From assembly GCA_012184525.1 (NCBI GenBank), contig WOFQ01000025.1:415604-479603 (forward strand): a DNA stretch of 64,000 nt, written 5' to 3'. Made by a program: the position numbers and the translations under genes. The notes under the pieces were generated by a model. It was not told the DNA's origin and did not search any database. It saw only the letters and a program-made list of their open reading frames with translations. The DNA is from Xenoacremonium recifei (Eukaryota; Ascomycota; Sordariomycetes; Hypocreales; Nectriaceae). Of the stretch, positions 56,947 through 64,000 are shown piece by piece (the stretch's first letter is position 1; every line of letters begins with the position of its first letter).

Positions 56947-58922
56947 ATGATATCCCACGACTACGAAGAGTCGAAACCAAACACAATGGCTAAAATGGGC
57001 AATGATCTAGTCCGCTCTGAGACCGTGGGTGAGGGTGTAACTATTGATCCCAACCACCTGCTCCGTCGCCTGAACAACCGTCAGATACAGCTCATTGCCA
57101 TCGGTAAGGGCGGCTTTTGTTTGTACACTTTTGAGAATTAGTCCTTGTTGACTTGGCTTTACAGGTGGCTCCATCGGTACCGGCCTTTTCATCAGTATCG
57201 CGAGTGGGCTGAATTCCGGCGGTCCAGCAAGTCTACTGCTAGCCTTTATCATTTATTGCGTCCTTGTTGCAATGGTAAACAATGGAATGGCCGAAATGGT
57301 TACGCAGTACCCCGTTGCAGGTGGCTTTATCCGTCTCGCTGGGCATTTTGTTGGCGACAGCTTTGGATTCATGGCGGGCTGGAACTATTTCCTTTACGAG
57401 GCCCTTGTCATTCCTTTCGAAATAAGCTCACTATCTGTCGTTGTTCAGTATTGGAGCGAGGACGTCCCGACTTGGGCGATATGCCTGGCCTGCGTGGTTC
57501 TTTACGCGCTCATAAACTGTCTCGTTGTCAATGCCTACGGTGAAGCAGAGTTTTGGCTCTCTGGTGGCAAGGTTATCCTAGTCATTGCACTCTTTGTTTT
57601 CACCTTCGTCACCATGGTTGGCGGTAACCCAAAACATGATGCCTATGGGTTTCGTTATTGGAACCACCCTGGGGCCTTTGCGGTATGTTCCCATTTCCTA
57701 TCGACACAGACGGTTAGGTCTGAAATTGATCATTTCCAGGAGTACCGATCTCGAGGCAATCTGGGCCGATGGGAAGGTTTCCTCTCCTCTTTATGGACTG
57801 CGTCATTCTGCATTGTAGGCCCAGAGTACATTTCCTTGGTAGCGGCCGAAGCCAAACACCCACGCAAATACATCAAGGAAGCATACAAGACGATCTATCT
57901 TCGGTTCTTCATCTTCTTCATAGGGAGTGCACTTGCAGTCGGAATCGTTGTGGCATACAATGACCCAATCCTGGTAGGTATTTTACTGGGTACAGGCAGC
58001 GGAGGCGGAACCGCAGCTGCCTCACCATACGTTATTGCGATGAAGAACCTTGGGGTAAGTTTCTCCCATAAATGGCCTAGTGTGGATTACGAGTCTCAAT
58101 AATTTTTAGATATCGGTCTTCCCGCAGATCGTCAACGCACTGCTGATAACATCGATATTCTCGGCCGGAAACTCTTACGTGTATTGCACTTCCCGTAGTT
58201 TGTACAGCCTAGCTATTGAAGGCCGTGCCCCTGCTGTTTTCAAACGGTGCACGCGTCAGGGCGTTCCAATCTATTGTTTGGGCTTGACCATGGCATTCGC
58301 CTGCTTGTCCTTCCTACAGTCGAGCAAAGAGACCGCCAGCGCCCTCAGTCTGCTCGTGAATCTGGTATGTCAAGACCTTGATGCCGAAGTGAGAGGCCAC
58401 ATTTTAATTAGATACGGCAGGTAACCGGGGGGGCTTTCATCAATTACTTTGTCATGTCGGTTACGTATGTCTTTTTTCATCGAGCCTTGAAAGCACAAGG
58501 CTTTGACCGCAAGACTCTGCCGTACTGCGGCAGGTTCCAGCCATACTGTAGGCCCTTCCTTATACAGAATACTACTATACTGAGACCATTGACTCATCTT
58601 CATAGGTGGCTATGCCGCGAGTGCCTTTTTTCTCCTGATCATTGGGGCGTTTGGGTACACATCGTTCATGCCGTTTAACACCAAATCCTTTTTCAGCTGT
58701 TACGCAATGGCTCTTTTATCGGGAATATTCTTCGTCGGCTGGAGCATTGTCACACGTAGCGTTTTCAAGAATCCAGAAAGTATTGACTTGATTTGGGAAT
58801 GTCCGCACATTGACGCTTACGAGGCAGGCACAGAAGATGCTGAGATGACGTTTTGGTCAGAGATTGCCCAGCTTTTTTGCATTAGGCGCAAGACTACATC
58901 CCAAGGACAGTGGTCAGCTTAG
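56947..58922 (+). CDS. Dip5-like amino-acid permease (YAT/APC family), second copy
   Basis: ATG 56947 (MISHDYEESKPNTM). Introns after IQLIAI, HPGAFA, AMKNLG, SLLVNL and GRFQPY join the frames, which read LLRRLNNRQIQLIAIGGSIGTGLFISI, MAEMVTQYPVAGGFIRLAGHFV, AYGEAEFWLSGGKVILVIALF, VGPEYISLVAAEAKHP, FSAGNSYVYCTSRSLYSLAIEGRAP and DLIWECPHIDAYEAGTEDAEM. This is the same family as the permease at 41.4-43.3 kb, with closely matching motifs (MVGGNPKHDAYGFRYW against MVGGNPQNDAYGFRYW). It should import acidic or related amino acids across the plasma membrane. Confidence 0.9.
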
Positions 58923-59171
58923 GTCTGCTCTTAATTGTACCACCCGCTTGAATCGTTAGATTAGGGTTTGCAAGACTCTAGCACATAACTTAAGTAGAGG
59001 ATATATAGCCAACTGTCCGACCATACATTTCTATATTCGAGTTCTTTATGAGCTTTTCAACACTGTAATTTTTGGGGCCCATCCTTCAGATCGACGTCTT
59101 CAACGGTAGCACGGGTATCGCTAACTACTGGAGACGGCAGCGCCTAGGAATGCAATCTCCCATGTAAGGAG

Positions 59172-61745
59172 CTACTGATATAGAAATGTCGAAGAAAAGT
59201 CTTCATGCTGAAGTTGCTCTGCTAGTGCAAGAATATCATCCGCGGCCGTCGAAAAAAATCCGAATGTGCTACATGTCTCGTCCCAGCTTGTGCCTGGTTC
59301 ATTCTCATCTCTCTCAAAATTTCTGGACCGAGACGGAGGTTGAGTTCCAACCGTTTCAGGTAGACTTTGTTGTAATTCAGATTCTCGTTGAAGCGTCAAA
59401 GACGGGCCTAGTCGTTGATGAGGTTCCAACAGCCTTTCAAGATGCTCCAACTCTGCTTTCCGTAGCACTGCTACTACATTCCCTCTCCTTATCATTTCCC
59501 CGAGTAGTGCGGACACTGCGCCACGCCACCGCGGGTCCTGGACGTACGTGGGTAACAGGGTCCTTAGGATAGAAAGTAGCACTGCTGATGAAAAGGCATA
59601 CTCGAGTGGAAACGGAAGAAAGGTTTCTGAGTACGATCAATCCACGTTCTAACCCTATCAAGGTGGACCCATTTACGTACCAAGCATGTCCCGATCCAAC
59701 AAACTCAATAGCATCAGGAGTGTTTTAGTTGCAGATTGGACCGATTTCTCTAGAAGTCTTTCGACTGGGCCGTTGAGCACGACAGCGTTTGAGTTGTTAG
59801 GGGCCACGCTGCGAATGAGTAGCCAGATAACCAACGGCCGAGTTGCTAGGACTATGCACTGTAACCCTAACCTTGAGTGCCACTCTTCGATATACATCCA
59901 ACAAGGCGGGGAACTTACGTGATGATGGGAAAGCATAATATTGTAAAACATTTGTGGGATCTCTCCTTTACTTGCTCCGAAGGCAGCGATGACCTCATCA
60001 ATTTCCCGCGAGACATCGGCCAGTCCATGTAGGCACAGTGTGATATTATGAATGAAGTCAGAATTCAGCCCCTCATCGAGGCTGTAGATAGCTGAGAAGC
60101 GTTAGTTAAAAAAAAAAAAAGGTACCATATAGACATGAACAATACGCACTACTGCAAGCACTCGATACAAGTCGCGAAAGACGTGTCCGTAGCGTCAGTG
60201 CCTTTGCGGAGAGCGACGATGACCTTGCATCTGGAACAGGAGTGGTGATGCTGCTCAGTGGAACGGCTGAAGGACAGCCCAGTCCCGCGGTGAATTCTTG
60301 ATCGAGTATATACACGGTCCACCACGCACTGCTGAGCCGAGATACGAGATTAGAGTCCATAACATCGTCAGAAAGTTCACGATGGAGGCCATCGTGTAGC
60401 GAGAGTCGAAGCGCTTGACCGATCTGTATTATTTGTCAGCGCTGATTTATCACGATACGACAGCATGAGCCATAGCGAACATATTGATAGGCCGGGGACC
60501 GCATGTCGATAGACTGGAAATACAGCGCCACCAGCACGAAAACCTCTATCGCGAGGATGGCTGGACGTTCGTCCTGCAAAAAGGCGACATCTGGGAGCAG
60601 TGACAGAGCCCGGGCAGCAAACTCGGATCCAACTGGTGCAGCTGATGGCTGGTCGGGATAGCAGGTAAACGCCTTGCCAAACGCAATCACCATTAAATAC
60701 TCAACAAACCACAGGACGTGGCTCTGTGCAGTCTCCAGGGGAGCCTTGTGAAACGCATGGAAAGTCCGGAGAAATCGGTCTTCGTCCACAACGCTGAAAA
60801 GCTCGCCCAGACGGAACTTTACAGTGTTGAATAGAAAAAGCGCATGGTCAACGGGTGGTAGTCTGAGCAAATCTGTGGCATCAACCTCGCTCTTTCGCAG
60901 CCATTGAAGACGAAAGGCTGCCCCATCCAGGTTCAGCGGCGCACGGCGAGCGTCTGGAGAGCATGCCGCATCCTCCAAGAGTTTAAAGGCACGTCGGCAG
61001 AAAGACCACGTCGAGGTGTGACCAAGAAAGACTAGAAAGGGCTGGGTCAGCAGTCATCACCGATGCAGAATGAAAGCGGGCGGCGGCTAGGGGCAGGACA
61101 ACACTGCATCATACGTACGCAGGCGGTGGTCATCAGAACCCCGCACGTAGGCGACGTCACTTGTCACGAGAGGGTTGTAGACTCCTGCGGAAATGTCTGA
61201 TTCGTCTTCATTTCTGAGGGCTGTTGTCAAGCGGCCCTCGGCGGTCTGGGATGCGTTCAAGGGCAAAGCGGGGGTGGGTTGGGTCACCGCGGGCGCGAAC
61301 GTAGGAAATGGAGGCGGCTCCATTTCGGCCGGCCTGGCCGACGACGTAGCCTCGGGTCTGGCGTCGAATGATGTCGGTGTCATGACCGAGATGTTGGTAT
61401 CGGCAGCCGAGAGCGAGCTCGGCCAGCCCGGCCGTAGTGTCGGCACTGTCGCCGTTGACCGTCGGTGCTGGGCAATTTCACGTTGCAGATCGCGCAGGTA
61501 GCGCTCCGGGACCGAAACGTGGGCCTCGTCGGCGGGGAAAATGCACGTGTCGCTACGGCGAGTGCAACGCTCACACGGCCGCGACCCCGAACATTTGACC
61601 TTGGCCGCGCGACACTGTTTGCAGCTAATGCATAAACGTGTGAGAATCATCCACTCGCTCTCGCTTTCAGTCCCCGTGGTCAGACTTACGCGCGAATACG
61701 GCGAGAGGGCCGGGCCCTCATCACATGGACTTGAGTGGAATCCAT
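59172..61745 (-). CDS. C6 zinc-cluster transcription factor
   Basis: ATG 61745. A first intron splits the DNA-binding domain: MDSTQVHVMRARPSRRIRA joins CKQCRAAKVKC...CERCTRRSDTC, giving C-X2-C-X6-C-X5-C-X2-C-X6-C. Further introns join LGHTSTWSFCRRAFKLLEDA, SPAYQY-IGQALRLSLHDGLHREL, LSHHH-CIVLATRPLVIWLL and LLDRDML-ETFLPFPLEYAFSS. The central part holds the fungal-specific regulator domain (WFVEYLMVIAFGKAF, LSSAWWTVYILDQEF). One intron contains an A/T homopolymer near 60108-60120. It is divergent from the Baeyer-Villiger-type monooxygenase across 372 bp and may regulate it. Confidence 0.88.
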
Positions 61746-62117
61746 TTCGCTCGGAACGGTGGAAATGAGGTGTAAAGGGTGAAGGTTCTGATCTGATCTC
61801 GGGGACCGTGGCCGGCTTTATTTGCTAGTCAGCTCGGTCCGCAAGGTATCCCATCCAATAGACTTGCGCCGAGAGATAGGGGACCGTGATGTGTGGGGAA
61901 GCGCGATTAGGGAAACTAAATCGAATGAGCTCGGCCTGCGTACCGTTTTGCGAGGAGTGGTATTAGCACTCGCAGAATCGGCTCTGAAGAACGATAAAGG
62001 GCGAGGCCATCTTGTCGACGAGCAACTTATGAAGGCTACTCTGTAGATATCACTGCGACCTACTTCTCTCCTTCGTACTTCTAAATTACCTATCGTCGTC
62101 TCATTGTCATCGAGATC
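61746..62117. promoter_or_regulatory. Divergent promoter, regulator and monooxygenase
   Basis: Compact head-to-head gap; nothing specific recognised. Confidence 0.4.
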
Positions 62118-63806
62118 ATGTCTGCGGAGCAAGGCTCAAACTCTTCCGAGCAATATGACGTTCTGATCATTGGCGCAGGCATGTCCGGCCTGTGCGCACT
62201 GCATCATATCCGGAAGCGCTTCCCAAAATGGCGTGTCAAGGCTCTTGAAGCTGGGTCAGACGTGGGTGGGACTTGGTACTGGAATCGCTACCCAGGCGCA
62301 CGATTTGATTCTGAGTCAGTGTCCTATGGCTTTTCCTTTGATCAAGGGATTCTGGATGACTGGCATTGGAAAGAGGCGTTTTCCCCGCAACCTGAGACAT
62401 TGAAATATCTCCAGTTTGTCGCCCAACGTCTAGACCTGTACCGCGACATCCAAATGAACACTCGCATTGTATCGGCTCAATGGGTAGATGAAGAGCGACA
62501 ATGGTGCTTCAAGGACGGCAATGGTCGCCGATACCAAACAAGATTCTACGTCTCCTGTTTGGGTTTTCTGTCTAATCCAACACTGCCTGCCATCACCGGC
62601 ATCGACTCCTTTCGAGGCCGTTGGTTCCACACTTGCAAGTGGCCCGAGGACCTCCAGGGCCAGCAACTCAACGATTATTTCAAGGACAAGCGCATCGGGA
62701 TTTTTGGCACTGGGGCGACCGGGATTCAAACCATCACAGCTCTCTCCAAAGTGCCTGGTGTCCAGTCGCTGACTGTGTTTCAGCGAACTGCCAATTGGTC
62801 CGCGCCACTGCATAACACTGAAATCTCGATAGAGCAGATGGCCGAGATCCGAAAGTCTTATGACGAGGTCTTCCAGCACTGCGCTGACACGCCCACGTGC
62901 TTCATGCATCAAGCAGATCCCCGCAAGTCCTCGGAAGCCACTCCGGAGGAGCGACTGAAGCTTTGGGAAGAAATTTACAGCAAACCGGGAATGGCCAAAT
63001 GGCTGGGCGCCTTTAGCGATACCTACACTGACCGGACTGCAAACAAACTGTACACGGACTTTATGGCGAATAAGATTCGATCCCGGGTGAAAGATCCAGA
63101 AATCGCTGAGAGTTTGATACCGAAGGACCATGGTTTTGGTCTACGACGTCTGCCTCTAGAGAGCGGATACTTTGAGGCATACAACCAAAGCCATGTCCAT
63201 CTCGTCGATTTGAAGAAAATTCCGGTGGACAGGATAACACCGAATGGAGTTAGACTTGCAGATGGGGTCGAACACGAGCTGGATATCCTGATCTATGCGA
63301 CAGGTTTTAATGCCATTACTGGTTCATTTGTGAATATTGATTGGCATGGGAAAAATGATGTACCTTTGATGGCCAAGAGCGGCACCGAAGGAGCTTCTAG
63401 TGCTGTCTGGGTGGATTATCGCCCTCGGACATACCTTGGCATGACAGTCCCTAATTTCCCTAACATGTTTATGGTCTTAGGTCCGCATCAGCCATTCGGC
63501 AATGCTCCCCGAAGCATTGAACATGCCGTTCAGGTTGTAGTGGAGATGCTGTCTACTTGTGAAGAGAAAGGCTATACCTATGTCGAACCAAAGGAAGACG
63601 CCGTTGAGGCCTGGACGAACCACGTTGCTGACTGTAGCGAGGGCGCATTGTTGAACGAGGTTGACAGCTGGATGACTGGAGTCAATAAGAACGTGTCGGG
63701 GAAGACGCAAAGAAACGTGGCTCGATATGCTGGGAGTGCCATCGAATTTCGAAAAAGGTGCGAGATAAGCAGGGCAGCGGGATGGGACGGGCTGGTATTT
63801 GCGTGA
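62118..63806 (+). CDS. Baeyer-Villiger-type flavin monooxygenase
   Basis: A single exon of 562 residues. FAD fold VLIIGAGMSGLCALHHI, then GGTWYWNRYPGARFDSES, the signature region of cyclohexanone-monooxygenase-like enzymes. FRGRWFHTCKWP fits the Baeyer-Villiger fingerprint F-x-G-x3-H-x3-W-P. GIFGTGATGIQ is the NADPH fold. The end holds LDILIYATGFNAITGSF and PNMFMVLGPHQPFGNAPRSIEHAVQVV. It would insert oxygen next to a ketone with NADPH and O2. Such enzymes serve in ketone catabolism or secondary metabolism; no synthase gene is in view. Cytosolic. Its lack of introns contrasts with the adjoining regulator. Confidence 0.92.
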   Translation: MSAEQGSNSSEQYDVLIIGAGMSGLCALHHIRKRFPKWRVKALEAGSDVGGTWYWNRYPGARFDSESVSYGFSFDQGILDDWHWKEAFSPQPETLKYLQFVAQRLDLYRDIQMNTRIVSAQWVDEERQWCFKDGNGRRYQTRFYVSCLGFLSNPTLPAITGIDSFRGRWFHTCKWPEDLQGQQLNDYFKDKRIGIFGTGATGIQTITALSKVPGVQSLTVFQRTANWSAPLHNTEISIEQMAEIRKSYDEVFQHCADTPTCFMHQADPRKSSEATPEERLKLWEEIYSKPGMAKWLGAFSDTYTDRTANKLYTDFMANKIRSRVKDPEIAESLIPKDHGFGLRRLPLESGYFEAYNQSHVHLVDLKKIPVDRITPNGVRLADGVEHELDILIYATGFNAITGSFVNIDWHGKNDVPLMAKSGTEGASSAVWVDYRPRTYLGMTVPNFPNMFMVLGPHQPFGNAPRSIEHAVQVVVEMLSTCEEKGYTYVEPKEDAVEAWTNHVADCSEGALLNEVDSWMTGVNKNVSGKTQRNVARYAGSAIEFRKRCEISRAAGWDGLVFA

Positions 63807-63864
63807 GTTGCTGTAATAGAGACGGTATTAGGTCAGTCTCGAGATATTCGGGGGGAGTAATACG

Positions 63865-63882
63865 TGCACCGGTACCGGTGCA
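63865..63882. repeat. Perfect 18-bp palindrome, copy 1
   Basis: TGCACCGGTACCGGTGCA, equal to its own reverse complement. It contains CGG-TA-CCG. Confidence 0.9.
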
Positions 63883-63903
63883 AATAAGATAACGTGATAT
63901 GCG

Positions 63904-63921
63904 TGCACCGGTACCGGTGCA
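63904..63921. repeat. Perfect 18-bp palindrome, copy 2
   Basis: The same 18 bases again, 39 bp start to start from the first copy, in the region 3' of the monooxygenase. Confidence 0.9.
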
Positions 63922-64000
63922 TTTAAAATTTATTATGTAAGCAGAAAAAAGGGGGAATATCGCGAATTACCGAACCACTAACTTAACGTGTGGAATGATA

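Noticed and set aside
1..64000. Search for tRNA, rRNA, CRISPR arrays, complete transposons and PKS/NRPS genes
   Set aside because: None could be supported by eye; only the NACHT relic and small repeats were found.

Overview
This window comes from a filamentous ascomycete (Pezizomycotina). I infer this from many short introns with GT(A/G)AGT-type donors, CTAAC/CTGAC-like branch points and CAG/TAG acceptors, five C6 zinc-cluster regulators, fungal MFS and Dip5-type permeases, and the relic of a fungal NACHT gene. Genus and species cannot be read from the sequence. Several coding regions only become continuous once introns are joined, which I did by eye.

Layout. (a) 1-6.4 kb: the end of an aldo/keto reductase, a decayed NACHT-NTPase relic, an orphan glycosylated membrane protein and about 2.3 kb of gene-poor DNA. 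(b) 6.4-37.5 kb: a coherent amino-sugar and peptidoglycan catabolic cluster. It holds an MFS permease, an AmpD/PGRP-type amidase with a peptidoglycan-binding domain, an M19 membrane dipeptidase, three zinc-cluster regulators (one with an in-frame stop, one with two zinc clusters in tandem), a secreted GH20 hexosaminidase, a sugar porter, a bacterial-type sulfatase, MurQ etherase, a second MFS permease, NagB deaminase, AnmK kinase and NagA deacetylase. (c) 37.5-43.3 kb: gene-poor DNA, a PanE/ApbA-type ketopantoate reductase and a Dip5-type amino-acid permease. (d) 44.4-58.9 kb: a zinc-cluster regulator, class II aldolase, flavin amine oxidase, 2OG-oxygenase-like protein, amadoriase-type oxidase, SDR and a second Dip5-type permease. 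(e) 59-64 kb: a zinc-cluster regulator divergent from a Baeyer-Villiger-type monooxygenase, then two copies of a perfect 18-bp palindrome.

How the main cluster works together. The enzymes mirror Gram-negative cell-wall recycling. GH20 and transporters would supply muropeptide sugars. The amidase would remove the stem peptide, and the dipeptidase could split peptides such as L-Ala-D-Glu. AnmK would turn 1,6-anhydro-MurNAc into MurNAc-6-P, MurQ would remove D-lactate to give GlcNAc-6-P, NagA would deacetylate it and NagB would deaminate and isomerise it to fructose-6-P. The family assignments are strong; the assembled pathway in a eukaryote is my inference and is the main finding. An 11-bp inverted half-site motif, CGG-A(A/T)AAG-CCG, occurs in the promoters of murQ/MFS, nagB/anmK, nagA and one of the regulators, and I found it nowhere else in the window. 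It suggests a pathway-specific zinc-cluster regulator.
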